Shown in pieces: positions 7,570 through 15,639 of a stretch of 64,000 nucleotides of DNA (position 1 is its first letter; each line of letters starts with the position of its first letter). The DNA comes from Devosia aquimaris (lineage in GTDB: Bacteria; Pseudomonadota; Alphaproteobacteria; Rhizobiales; Devosiaceae), in the NCBI RefSeq assembly GCF_020169335.1, contig NZ_JAIEZN010000001.1, forward strand, positions 2,592,327 to 2,656,326. The letters are read 5' to 3'. Both the position numbers and the translations under genes were made by a program. Below the pieces are notes generated by a model. It was not told where the DNA came from. It did no database searches and was given only the letters and a program-made list of their open reading frames with translations.

Positions 7570-9120
7570 TTACATCGTCGCCCCGACCTGCCAGGGCACG
7601 AACTCATTGTCGCCATAGCCCAGGGCTTCGGACTTGGTCGGCTCGCCCGAGGCGGTCTTGAGGATGAGATCGAAAATCTCGCGGCCCTTCTCCTCGATGG
7701 AGACGCCATCGATGATGTCGCCGCAGTTGATGTCCATGTCCTCGGTCATGCGCGCATACATGTCCGAATTGGTGGCCAGCTTGATCGAAGGCACCGGCTT
7801 GCAGCCATAGGCCGAACCGCGCCCGGTGGTGAACGCCAGCACATTGGCGCCGCCCGCCACCTGGCCAGTGGCCGAGACCGGATCAAAGCCGGGCGTGTCC
7901 ATGAACACAAAGCCCTTTTCGGTGATCTTTTCGGCATATTCATAGACCGCCGTCAGCGGCGTCGTGCCGCCCTTGGCCGCCGCACCGAGCGACTTTTCCA
8001 GAATCGTGGTCAACCCGCCCAGCTTGTTGCCCGGCGAGGGATTGTTGTTCATCTCGCCATGGTTGCGCTTGGTATAGTCTTCCCACCAATGGATGCGGCT
8101 GATCAGCTTCTCGCCCACTTCGCGCGTCACCGCGCGGCGGGTCAGCAGATGCTCTGCGCCATAGATCTCAGAGGTTTCGCTGAGGATGGCAGTGCCGCCA
8201 TTGCGCACCAGGATATCGGCAGCATGGCCCAGCGCCGGATTGGCCGTGATCCCCGAATAGCCATCGGACCCACCACATTGCAGCGCCAGCACGAGTTCGG
8301 AGGCATCCACCGTCTCGCGCCGGGCGCGGGCGGCGATGGGCAGCATTTCCTTCATCTGCTCAATGCCCCATTCCACGATCTTGCGCGTGCCGCCGCGCTC
8401 CTGAATGGTCATGGTCTGGAAGGTGTCGCTCTCGACAATGCCATAGGTCTCCTTCATCCGGCCGATCTGGAACACTTCGCAGCCCAGCCCCACCAGCATG
8501 GCCGCGCCCAGGTTGGGGTTGGACGTATAGCCCCACTGCGTGCGCTGCAGGATGTTGAAGCCCTCGCCGCGGCTTTCCATGCCGCAGCCCGTGCCATGGA
8601 CGAAGGGCACGACGCCGTCGATTTCCGGATAGTCATCGAGAATACCCGAGCGGTTGATGCCCTCGGCAATGAACTTGGCCACGGTGGCCGAGCAGTTCAC
8701 CGAGGTGAGGATCCCCACATAATTGCGCGTGCCCACCGAGCCATTGGCGCGGCGATAGCCCTCAAAGGTTGCGCGCTCTTCCACCGGGATCATCTCGGGG
8801 GGAATGGCGCCCTCGGCAAAGGCATAGTCATGCGTCAGCGAGCCATCGGGGCCACCCATGCCGCAATTGTGCTCATGCACCCAGTCGCCGGGCACGATGG
8901 CTTCCTTGGCAAAGCCGATGATCTGCCCAAACTTCAGGATCGGCTCGCCTGCCGCGATGGGCCGAATGGCAAATTTGTGCCCCTTGGGCACACGGCGCAC
9001 GATGGCCGGACCCTGCGGGGTGGCACTGCCCACCTCCAGGTTGACAAGGGCCACTGCAATATTGTCTGCGCCATTGAGCACCAGCGTGCGGGGCTGCGGA
9101 CGGGTCATCGTGTCGGACAT
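7570..9120 (-). CDS. UxaA-family dehydratase (altronate dehydratase-like)
   Basis: 516 residues, full length for the fused SAF plus catalytic-domain form. The N-terminal SAF-type domain covers roughly residues 10-90 (IVRRVPKGHKFAI). The C-terminal domain carries the cysteine-containing segments VNCSATVAKFIAE and GTGCGMESRGEGFN, and LALQCGGSDGYSGITANPALG. Enzymes of this family dehydrate altronate and other aldonic acids such as galactarate or fuconate to 2-keto-3-deoxy acids. It is divergent from gntR, and the shared 124-bp spacer holds operator copy 2. The FucU-type mutarotase and FAH hydrolase nearby favour a 6-deoxy aldonate such as L-fuconate as substrate over altronate; this is not proven. 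Confidence 0.85.
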   Translation of the reverse strand: MSDTMTRPQPRTLVLNGADNIAVALVNLEVGSATPQGPAIVRRVPKGHKFAIRPIAAGEPILKFGQIIGFAKEAIVPGDWVHEHNCGMGGPDGSLTHDYAFAEGAIPPEMIPVEERATFEGYRRANGSVGTRNYVGILTSVNCSATVAKFIAEGINRSGILDDYPEIDGVVPFVHGTGCGMESRGEGFNILQRTQWGYTSNPNLGAAMLVGLGCEVFQIGRMKETYGIVESDTFQTMTIQERGGTRKIVEWGIEQMKEMLPIAARARRETVDASELVLALQCGGSDGYSGITANPALGHAADILVRNGGTAILSETSEIYGAEHLLTRRAVTREVGEKLISRIHWWEDYTKRNHGEMNNNPSPGNKLGGLTTILEKSLGAAAKGGTTPLTAVYEYAEKITEKGFVFMDTPGFDPVSATGQVAGGANVLAFTTGRGSAYGCKPVPSIKLATNSDMYARMTEDMDINCGDIIDGVSIEEKGREIFDLILKTASGEPTKSEALGYGDNEFVPWQVGATM

Positions 9121-9230
9121 AAAAAGGGCTTCCAGTGCTAGGATCTCAACCGCGCTTTACCAACGGGCCACAAACCGACAGATTGCAGGGCAACCCACAG
9201 CGATGATCGTTGTAAAGCATCACGGCACTA

Positions 9231-9244
9231 ACTAACATGTTAGC
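9231..9244. promoter_or_regulatory. Palindromic operator, copy 2 of 3, abutting the gntR start codon
   Basis: ACTAACATGTTAGC contains the 12-bp perfect core CTAACATGTTAG. It ends on the base before the gntR ATG and is 111 bp upstream of the divergent dehydratase start. A repressor bound here would block initiation of gntR and could also control the dehydratase promoter. Confidence 0.75.
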
Positions 9245-9988
9245 ATGACATCGCCAGCAAGTCCCTACTCTTTTCTGACGCCGCAGACTGCGCTGACCCG
9301 CGGCAGCGTGACTGCCGAGGTGACGGCGGCGATTCGCCAGGCCATCGTGCGGCTCGACCTGCCGCCGGGCAGTGTCATCGACAAGTCGCTGGTCTGCCAG
9401 CAACTGGGCGTCTCGCGCTTTCCGGTGAGCGAGGCCCTGTCACGGCTGCAGATCGAGGGCCTGGTCGACATTGCCCCGCAGCGCGGTTCCACCGTCTCAC
9501 TGGTCCGCATCGCCGACGTGCGCGAATATATGCTGATCCGCAAAGGGCTCGAGAGCGAGGCGCTCCGTGTCTTCATCGGCAGCCATGACAGCGAGCTGAT
9601 TGCCGCGCTCAAGGCCAATATCGCCGAACAGCGCATTGCCGCTGAACACGATGATGCCGAAGGCTTTCACGCCATCGACATCGAGTTCCACGACATCATC
9701 TTCCGGGCCATGCAGTTCTCCAAGATCAAGGGGATCATCGACAGCGCCCGCGCCAATCTCGATCGCGCCCGCCGGCTGATCATCACCCCGCGCCGGCTGG
9801 CGCTGACCATTGCCGAGCACCAGGCCATTCTCGATGGCATCCTGGCCAGCGACCAGGCCCGGGCCACAAGCGCCATGCGCGCCCATATCGACGCAGTGAT
9901 GGTGGAGCTCTTCGCCTTCGCCCGCGAGCATCCCGGCCTGTTCGCCGATGGCGACACCCTGGGCAGCGACAGTTTTCCGTTTGGCTGA
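9245..9988 (+). CDS. GntR-family transcriptional regulator, FadR/FCD subfamily
   Basis: 247 residues. The N-terminal winged helix-turn-helix covers about residues 20-90 (AAIRQAIVRLDLPPGSVIDKSLVCQQLGVSRFPVSEALSRL, shown here only as a location). The FCD ligand domain follows, with acidic/histidine metal-site residues in DIEFHDIIF and in the C-terminal AMRAHIDAV. The ATG at 9245 is immediately preceded by the palindrome, with no room for a Shine-Dalgarno, so the message may be leaderless. The mutarotase gene begins 15 nt downstream in the same direction. It is the best candidate to bind the three palindromes and sense an intermediate of the pathway. Confidence 0.88.
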   Translation: MTSPASPYSFLTPQTALTRGSVTAEVTAAIRQAIVRLDLPPGSVIDKSLVCQQLGVSRFPVSEALSRLQIEGLVDIAPQRGSTVSLVRIADVREYMLIRKGLESEALRVFIGSHDSELIAALKANIAEQRIAAEHDDAEGFHAIDIEFHDIIFRAMQFSKIKGIIDSARANLDRARRLIITPRRLALTIAEHQAILDGILASDQARATSAMRAHIDAVMVELFAFAREHPGLFADGDTLGSDSFPFG

Positions 9989-10002
9989 GGAGGCCACCAA
10001 GA

Positions 10003-10437
10003 ATGCTCAAGAACATTCCCCCCATCCTGGGACCCGACCTGCTGGGCATCCTGCGGGCCATGGGTCATGGCGACGAGATCGCCATCGTGGACGCCAACTA
10101 TCCCGCCGATTCGGCCGGGCCGGTGCTGGTGCGCCTGGATGGGATCAGCGCCACCGATGTGCTCGACGCCGTGCTGACGCTGATGCCGCTCGATGACTTT
10201 GTCGATGAGCCGGTGCTCACCATGCAGACCGTCGGCGATGCCGGCAAGCGCGAGCCTGTCGTCGATGCCTTCGACACCATCGTGCGCAAGCATGAGCCCA
10301 AGATGGGCGTCTCCTCGCTGGAACGCTTTGCCTTCTACGACCGCGTCAAGACGGCCTATGCCATCGTCCAGACCGGCGAACGGCGCCTGTACGGTAATAT
10401 CCTGCTCAAGAAGGGCATTATCCGCCCCGACGCCTGA
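10003..10437 (+). CDS. RbsD/FucU-family sugar mutarotase (L-fucose mutarotase type)
   Basis: 144 residues, the normal FucU length. The signature LRAMGHGDEIAIVDANYPA near residue 20 supplies the catalytic His and Asp of this family, and the C-terminal ERRLYGNILLKKGII matches the FucU end. It interconverts anomers of a sugar, in FucU alpha- and beta-L-fucose. It is 15 nt downstream of gntR, presumably co-transcribed, which couples the regulator to the first step of the sugar route. The FucU rather than RbsD assignment rests on length and the DANYP motif. Confidence 0.82.
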   Translation: MLKNIPPILGPDLLGILRAMGHGDEIAIVDANYPADSAGPVLVRLDGISATDVLDAVLTLMPLDDFVDEPVLTMQTVGDAGKREPVVDAFDTIVRKHEPKMGVSSLERFAFYDRVKTAYAIVQTGERRLYGNILLKKGIIRPDA

Positions 10438-10485
10438 GACCAGCGCGAGGCCAGCCAGACCCTGTACCAAGGTTGGCCTCGACAC

Positions 10486-10499
10486 ACTGACATGTTAGC
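10486..10499. promoter_or_regulatory. Palindromic operator, copy 3 of 3
   Basis: ACTGACATGTTAGC differs from copy 2 at one position. It ends 36 bp upstream of the FAH-hydrolase ATG, almost the same spacing as copy 1 to its gene. Confidence 0.72.
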
Positions 10500-10535
10500 T
10501 CTATGCACGGGCCGACGGCACAAGGACATCCAATC

Positions 10536-11387
10536 ATGAAACTGCTCCGCATCGGCGCCAAGGGCGCTGAAAAGCCTGCCATTCTGGCGCAGGACGGCTC
10601 CATCCGCGACCTCTCTGGCATTGTCGGCGACATCGGCGGCGACACGCTCACCCCCGAAGGCCTGGCCCATGTCGCGGCTGTCGATGTAAGCACCCTGCCC
10701 CAGCTCGACGCCAACCAGCGCATCGGCGCCTGCGTGGCCAATGTCGGCAAATTCATCTGCATCGGGCTCAACTACGCTGACCATGCCGCCGAAACCGGCG
10801 CCAAGATCCCCGAAGAGCCCATCATCTTCATGAAGGCCACCAGCGCCATCATCGGCCCCAATGACGATGTGATCATCCCCAAGAACGCCATCAAGCCGGA
10901 TTGGGAAGTCGAACTCGGCGTCGTCATCGGCAAGGAGGCCCGCTATGTCGACGAGGCCAATGCCATGGACCACGTCGCCGGCTATTGCGTGATCAACGAC
11001 GTCTCCGAACGCCATTTCCAGACCGAACGCGGCGGCACCTGGGACAAGGGCAAGGGCTGCGACACCTTTGGCCCCATCGGCCCCTGGCTGGTGACCCGCG
11101 ACGAAGTCGCCGACCCGCAGAATCTCAAGATGTGGCTCGAGGTCGACGGCAAGCGCTACCAGAACGGCTCGACCAAGACGATGATCTTCGGCGTCGCCAA
11201 TGTAGTCAGCTATGTCAGCCAGTTCATGAGCCTGCAGCCCGGCGACATCATCTCGACCGGCACGCCCCCCGGCGTCGGCATGGGCATCAAGCCGAACCCG
11301 GTCTGGCTCAAGCCCGGCAACGTCATGCGCCTGGGCATCGAAGGCCTCGGCGAGCAGGCCCAGAACGTGAAGGCCTATAGCGCCTGA
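10536..11387 (+). CDS. Fumarylacetoacetate hydrolase-family protein (diketo-deoxy acid hydrolase-like)
   Basis: 283 residues from the ATG at 10536, with AAGGA at 10522-10526. The fold is recognised from CIGLNYADHAAETG, PEEPIIFMKATSAI, the metal-ligand block DWEVELGVVIG (Glu, Glu), and ISTGTPPGVGMG. Relatives include 2,4-diketo-3-deoxy-L-fuconate or L-rhamnonate hydrolase, which release pyruvate and L-lactate, as well as enzymes often mislabelled ureidoglycolate lyase. Operator copy 3 lies directly upstream. In context it probably carries out the carbon-cleaving last step of a 6-deoxy-sugar route. Confidence 0.85.
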   Translation: MKLLRIGAKGAEKPAILAQDGSIRDLSGIVGDIGGDTLTPEGLAHVAAVDVSTLPQLDANQRIGACVANVGKFICIGLNYADHAAETGAKIPEEPIIFMKATSAIIGPNDDVIIPKNAIKPDWEVELGVVIGKEARYVDEANAMDHVAGYCVINDVSERHFQTERGGTWDKGKGCDTFGPIGPWLVTRDEVADPQNLKMWLEVDGKRYQNGSTKTMIFGVANVVSYVSQFMSLQPGDIISTGTPPGVGMGIKPNPVWLKPGNVMRLGIEGLGEQAQNVKAYSA

Positions 11388-11403
11388 AAGGGCGACATCC
11401 TTG

Positions 11404-11428
11404 CTCCCCCTGCCCTCGGCAGGGGGAG
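11404..11428 (+). terminator. Hairpin downstream of the FAH hydrolase gene
   Basis: Perfect 11-bp stem CTCCCCCTGCC / GGCAGGGGGAG with a 3-base loop, 17 bp after the stop. No T-run follows, so it may be an mRNA-stabilising hairpin or dispersed repeat rather than a true intrinsic terminator. Confidence 0.5.
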
Positions 11429-11615
11429 GGGATGACTTTGCGCGGCTCCTGAGCGACGGCTGCTAGGAGGGGGTCACGGAAAGGCAGGTCTTGGAGTGGC
11501 GTGCCCTGAGGCGGACAGCGATTGACCTCGACTTATGCCTAGGCCGGCCAGTGACCCGTGCCGCTTGCCCATCCCTCAAGCCGGGGCGAACATCGGCATG
11601 TCCGCCCCGGATCGT

Positions 11616-12371
11616 CTACCGCTTCTGCGACCATGCTATCGCATCGGGGCCGGCCGGCAGGACTGCTGGGCAGTCTGGGTCGGTCGCGGAACGGAAGACA
11701 GCCTCGGCGACATCGGACGCAGTGGTGACCTGCTCGGGGGGCTGGCTCTGCAGGTGGACGAGGGCTTTCTGCGCGAAATCGGCATAGGCCGGCGGAAACC
11801 AGCCTCCCTTGGCGACGCGCTCCTGGATATTGGCCGCAAAGCTCGTGGCGGGTGCGAGGCCGGGAACAACAACCCTTGCCCTGACATTGAACGGGGCCAG
11901 TTCACCGGCGGCTGCTTCGGTCATCGCCGTCACGGCGGCCTTGCTGGCACGGTAGACGGCCAGCAGCGGCATTGGCGCGTATATGGTGCTCGACGAAATA
12001 TTGACGATGGTGCCGGACTGCCGTTCGCGCATACCCGGCAGCACAGCCTGCATCATCGCAATCATGCCGAACAAATTAGTTTCAAACACCTCGCGCGCCG
12101 TATCGATTGGCGTGCCTTCCAGCGCATTGAACCAGCCGATGCCAGCGTTGTTGACCAGGACGTCGATTTGTCCGGCCTGCGTGAACGCCGCGGCGATCGA
12201 GCCTGAGTTAGTGACGTCGAGGGGCAGGACATGCAGGCGCTCGGACGCCGGCATCGTGTTGGCGGCGGGATCGCGCATGCTGGCAAAGACGGTCCAGCCC
12301 TTGTCGATAAAGTGCAGAGCGGTTTGGCGGCCGAAGCCGGTCGAGCAGCCGGTAATAAGAGCGGTGGGCAT
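11616..12371 (-). CDS. SDR-family oxidoreductase
   Basis: 251 residues with the classical short-chain dehydrogenase motifs: GCSTGFG for cofactor binding at residue 8, LVNNAGIG, the catalytic Ser region NISSSTIY, and YRASK (Tyr-x-x-x-Lys). It would catalyse an NAD(P)-dependent oxidation or reduction; the substrate is unknown. It is divergent from a TetR gene with a 68-bp spacer containing an inverted repeat, so the TetR protein probably controls it. Codon use in this pair looks less GC-biased than in its neighbours, suggesting separate acquisition. Confidence 0.85.
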   Translation of the reverse strand: MPTALITGCSTGFGRQTALHFIDKGWTVFASMRDPAANTMPASERLHVLPLDVTNSGSIAAAFTQAGQIDVLVNNAGIGWFNALEGTPIDTAREVFETNLFGMIAMMQAVLPGMRERQSGTIVNISSSTIYAPMPLLAVYRASKAAVTAMTEAAAGELAPFNVRARVVVPGLAPATSFAANIQERVAKGGWFPPAYADFAQKALVHLQSQPPEQVTTASDVAEAVFRSATDPDCPAVLPAGPDAIAWSQKR

Positions 12372-12398
12372 CCAGATATCCTTGGTATTTGCGTGTGC

Positions 12399-12430
12399 AC
12401 CGAATATATGAGGGTTTCCTCAGTTTCGGT
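12399..12430. promoter_or_regulatory. Interrupted inverted repeat between SDR and tetR (candidate TetR operator)
   Basis: The arms ACCGAA (12399-12404) and TTCGGT (12425-12430) enclose an inner pair TGAGG (12409-12413) and CCTCA (12418-12422). It lies in the only space where both divergent promoters can be. Outer-to-inner spacing is 4 versus 2 bases, so symmetry is imperfect. Confidence 0.45.
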
Positions 12431-12439
12431 AATCGCATT

Positions 12440-13066
12440 ATGAACCGGCCCGCCCCATCGCTCCTCAGGCCCCGAAAAGCGCCCAAACAAGCGCGTTCAA
12501 CCGCGACACTGGAGGCAATCCACACGGCCACTATTCAGGTTTTGCTTGCTGAGGGCGTTGGCCGGCTGACGACCGCGCGTGTGGCCGAACGTGCCGGGGT
12601 CTCTATCGGGACGATGTATCAATACTATCCGCACAAGCAGGCGCTTCTGTTTGCCATGGTGGAACGGCAACTCGAAACCGTTATTGGTTTCATGCTGACT
12701 GCCGCCGAGCAACTACGCGGACAGGATGTCGGCACGGTCGCCGAGGGCCTTGCTCTGGCGTGGATCGATGCCAAGACGCCCGAATCCGAGGCCTTCCGAG
12801 CGCTCTATGGTGTTGTTGCAGAGTTTGACCTAGCGGAGGGCATGGGGCAGGCTTTGGCGCAGATGACAGAGGTGTTTTCGGGCCTTCTGGCTGCCGCGCC
12901 CGATGCCCATTTCGCCGACTGCGAGGCGGTCGCATTCATGCTTGCGGTGATCATCGGCGGGACGGTTCGTATGCTCCTCGATACGGCAGCCTCGCCGGAC
13001 AATCTGGCACGCCTGCGCCAAGAACTGCCCCGCGCGTGCCGTGCCTATGTCGCCTCCGCGCGATAG
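12440..13066 (+). CDS. TetR/AcrR-family transcriptional regulator
   Basis: 208 residues from the ATG at 12440; a longer frame from 12389 would run through the putative operator and is less likely. The helix-turn-helix is seen as TTARVAERAGVSIGTMYQYY at about residues 44-63, followed by the KQALLFAMVERQLE helix. The C-terminal domain is a helical ligand-binding domain of the usual size. It probably represses the divergent SDR gene and itself. Confidence 0.85.
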   Translation: MNRPAPSLLRPRKAPKQARSTATLEAIHTATIQVLLAEGVGRLTTARVAERAGVSIGTMYQYYPHKQALLFAMVERQLETVIGFMLTAAEQLRGQDVGTVAEGLALAWIDAKTPESEAFRALYGVVAEFDLAEGMGQALAQMTEVFSGLLAAAPDAHFADCEAVAFMLAVIIGGTVRMLLDTAASPDNLARLRQELPRACRAYVASAR

Positions 13067-13236
13067 ATGTCCAGCACGTCTGATACAGTCCACTTGTTGA
13101 TCGAGGACGGCCTCCGGGGACCCACGGTGGAATGACTGAATGGGGATCGCCAGCAGCCAAACCGCATTCGCCCCACATTGGGCTCGCCCCCACCTCTGCT
13201 GGGCCTATAGTGGACAGGGCGACGATGCCCGCCCCC

Positions 13237-13632
13237 CTAAGGCCGCCGCGCCACCAGGTCGATCTCCACCAGCGCACCCACGGCCAGCGCGGTGACGCCC
13301 ACGGTCGTGCGCGCCGGCAGCTTGCCCGCCTCGAAAAAGCTAGGCCACAGCGCATTGAGCGCCGCATAGTCGCGCTCGAACTGCGTCAGGTAAATCCGCG
13401 CCATGGTGACATGCTCGAGCCCCAGGCCGATGCCGCCCAGCACGATTCTGAGATTATCCATCACCTGGCGGGTCTGCGCTTCCACACCCTCGGGCAGCGG
13501 CGCGTCGGGCGCCGCGGGATTGGTGGGCATCTGCCCGGTGACAAACACCCAGCCATCTGCCTCGACAGCGTGTGAAAAGGGTGCAACCGGCCGCGGACCG
13601 GACGCAATCATGTGGTGGAGCAACTCGCCCAT
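13237..13632 (-). CDS. RidA-family protein
   Basis: 131 residues, the normal length of a RidA/YjgF subunit. The start at 13632 has GAGG upstream; a Met seven codons later is the alternative. Conserved features are FVTGQMPTNP, ARIYLT, PARTTV with the key Arg, and VEIDLVA with the key Glu. Both deaminase residues are present, so it may hydrolyse reactive enamine/imine intermediates, but many subfamily members have other uncharacterised roles. It stands alone, between tetR and a DedA gene. Confidence 0.85.
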   Translation of the reverse strand: MGELLHHMIASGPRPVAPFSHAVEADGWVFVTGQMPTNPAAPDAPLPEGVEAQTRQVMDNLRIVLGGIGLGLEHVTMARIYLTQFERDYAALNALWPSFFEAGKLPARTTVGVTALAVGALVEIDLVARRP

Positions 13633-13738
13633 ACGAAAACCTCAATGATAATGCTTGAGCGTGACGGTCTGGCCAGCCATAAGTCAACCACCGGTGGCGC
13701 TTGCCCACCACTGTTCGGCCCAATAGCTCGGAAGCGGC

Positions 13739-14440
13739 ATGTTCGACATCTTCCACGCCGTATCGGTCTATCTCGAGAGCTTTCTGAACACCATCTCGGG
13801 CAATTTCTGGCTCACCTTCTGGTTCATCTTTGCGGTGGCGATCGGTGAAGCCGTGTTCATCCTGGGCCTGTTCGTGCCCTCCACGCCCGTGCTGCTGCTG
13901 GCCGGCGGAATCATCGCCGAAGGCCGCCTGCCCTTCTGGGAAGTCTATTTCGCCGCCGTGCTGGGCGCCATCATCGGCGACGCCATCTCCTACACCATCG
14001 GGCATTTCCTCAAGGACACGATCAAGGAGATCTGGCCCTTCCGCAACCATCGTGACCTGATTGCGCGCGGCGAGGCCTTTTTTGCCCGCCATGGCGGCAA
14101 GGCCGTGTTCATTGGCCGCTTCATTCCCGGCGTCAAGGCGGTGATCCCCGGCGTCGCCGGCATCATGGGCATGAACTATGGCTTCTTCACCCTGATCAAT
14201 GTCACCTCGGCCTTTGCCTGGGCGGCGGCCCATATCCTGCCCGGCATGCTGCTGACGGCCTGGCTCAAGTCGATCGGCCTTTCACTCGAACTGGTGATCG
14301 TGGTGGGCACGCTGATCCTGGCGGCCCTGTTTATCCTCATCCACTCCTATCGCCGCATCCTGCTGTTCTTCGCGCCCTGGCTGGGCGGCCTGGGCCGCGC
14401 CATGCAGGCGCGCTGGTCCCAGTCGGACCCTGGCCACTGA
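13739..14440 (+). CDS. DedA-family inner-membrane protein
   Basis: 233 residues with several hydrophobic segments. Family motifs include VFILGLFVPSTPVLLLAGG, GAIIGDAISYTIGH and IGRFIPGVKAVIPGVAGIMGM, which hold the conserved Gly, Asp, Arg and Pro residues. DedA/SNARE-associated proteins are undecaprenyl-phosphate or phospholipid translocases and affect envelope homeostasis. The ATG follows GGAAGC. The gene lies on the opposite strand to ridA. Confidence 0.88.
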   Translation: MFDIFHAVSVYLESFLNTISGNFWLTFWFIFAVAIGEAVFILGLFVPSTPVLLLAGGIIAEGRLPFWEVYFAAVLGAIIGDAISYTIGHFLKDTIKEIWPFRNHRDLIARGEAFFARHGGKAVFIGRFIPGVKAVIPGVAGIMGMNYGFFTLINVTSAFAWAAAHILPGMLLTAWLKSIGLSLELVIVVGTLILAALFILIHSYRRILLFFAPWLGGLGRAMQARWSQSDPGH

Positions 14441-14527
14441 GCGGCGCCCGCAGCGCCAACTTTGCCGGTTGACGGCGCCGCCCCGGCACGGTCTCCTGCC
14501 GCAACACCAAGCGGCGAGGCAGACCCG

Positions 14528-14824
14528 ATGAACGACAATGAAATGACCGTGCAGCGCGAAGACGGGCCGACCAGCGGCCGCTATGTCATCCGCCTGTCGC
14601 CCCACGCCGAAGCCGAGATGACCTTTACCCGCGGCGCTGATGGCCTGATGACCATCAACCATACCGGCGTGCCGCCTGAGTTCGAGGGCCGCGGCATTGC
14701 CGCCCGCCTGGTCAACAAGGCCATTGAAGATGCCCGCCACGAGCACTTCAAGATCCACCCGGTCTGCTCCTATGTGGTGGCCCAGTTCCGCCGCCACCCC
14801 GAATGGGCAGATCTGAAGGCCTGA
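14528..14824 (+). CDS. Small GNAT-like N-acetyltransferase (YjdJ/PF14542 type)
   Basis: 98 residues. It has the truncated GNAT core: TINHTGVPPEFEGRGIAARLV supplies the acetyl-CoA loop, and HPVCSYVVAQFRRHPEW is the characteristic C-terminal segment with a conserved cysteine. The ATG at 14528 follows GAGG; upstream frame extension has no support. The acetylated substrate of this family is unknown. Confidence 0.82.
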   Translation: MNDNEMTVQREDGPTSGRYVIRLSPHAEAEMTFTRGADGLMTINHTGVPPEFEGRGIAARLVNKAIEDARHEHFKIHPVCSYVVAQFRRHPEWADLKA

Positions 14825-14867
14825 TGCCTGGATTGATTCAGGCTGAAATTGACGCGGTTCAATCGCC

Positions 14868-14888
14868 CCCTCCCCCTTGAGGGGAGGG
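14868..14888. repeat. CCCTCCCC-CTTGA-GGGGAGGG hairpin
   Basis: A perfect 8-bp stem downstream of the small acetyltransferase, continuing into a G-rich tract. It resembles a low-complexity dispersed hairpin frequent between genes in Rhizobiales. It might also end the upstream transcript. Confidence 0.5.
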
Positions 14889-14988
14889 CCGGGGTGGGGG
14901 TGGTCTTGAATGACACCGACAGAGCAACGCTATGCAGATCCGCCCGCGGAGGGACGGGTGATGGAACTGCGTCCTCTGAACTTGAAAA

Positions 14989-15195
14989 CTATCGCCCCGA
15001 GGCGCTCTTGCGGCGGAAAATCTCGGTGAGCCGCGCCAGTGCCACCAGATGGATATTTTCAGGCGTACGCGGGTCTTTCAGGCACACCACATCGCTGACC
15101 ACCGTGAACACGCAACCGTCACGCTCGCCGGTGGCGGTGAATTCGAGCCGCCGTCGCTCGGGCCAGTAGCGCGCATAGGTCACCTTGAACTGCAC
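14989..15195 (-). CDS. Small hypothetical protein (possibly DUF1488-like)
   Basis: 68 residues from a GTG at 15195, three bases after the lipoprotein stop, so the two are co-transcribed. The sequence has a beta-rich first half (ARYWPERRRLEFTATGE, then CVFTVVSDVVCL) and a helical end. The pattern loosely recalls DUF1488 proteins, but I do not recognise it with confidence. Function unknown. Confidence 0.55.
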   Translation of the reverse strand: MQFKVTYARYWPERRRLEFTATGERDGCVFTVVSDVVCLKDPRTPENIHLVALARLTEIFRRKSASGR

Positions 15196-15198
15196 GGC

Positions 15199-15639
15199 TC
15201 ACCCCGCCGCCAGGGGCTCGTAGCTGCCGCTGGCGCACAGCGGGCTGTCAAAGGTCTTGATCTGGCTGGCGCTGCCATTGCCGCGCAGCACCACGATCAC
15301 CTCATAAAGGCCCGTGCTGGCTGCCGGTCGCATGACATCGCCGGCCAGGTCGAGAACGGGCTTGAGCTTGGTGGGCGGCTTGGCCGTGGTCGCAACGCCG
15401 CGCACGCACACATACCAGCGCTTGGGGCCAAAGGCACTCTCGCCAATGGTCAGTTGCGGGGCCGAGATGCTCATGCCGGGGGACGCCGCATCGCCCAGCG
15501 CCCGCAGCGCCCGCGCCTTGTAGTCGGCCGGATAGGCTTCCTCTGCTCCCGACACCTGTATGCTCTGTGGACCGGGCATGGTGCCGCTGCACCCGGCCAG
15601 GCACGCGACCAGCATCGACACTATCAGCAGCCTCGCCAT
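15199..15639 (-). CDS. Hypothetical lipoprotein
   Basis: 146 residues with a lipoprotein signal: a short hydrophobic stretch and the lipobox LAGC, with the lipidated cysteine at about residue 17. The ATG is preceded by GGAGA. The mature part has a WYVCVRGVAT motif and no domain I can name. It is the first gene of a two-gene operon with the small protein at 14989. Probably located in the outer or inner membrane facing the periplasm. Confidence 0.7.
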   Translation of the reverse strand: MARLLIVSMLVACLAGCSGTMPGPQSIQVSGAEEAYPADYKARALRALGDAASPGMSISAPQLTIGESAFGPKRWYVCVRGVATTAKPPTKLKPVLDLAGDVMRPAASTGLYEVIVVLRGNGSASQIKTFDSPLCASGSYEPLAAG

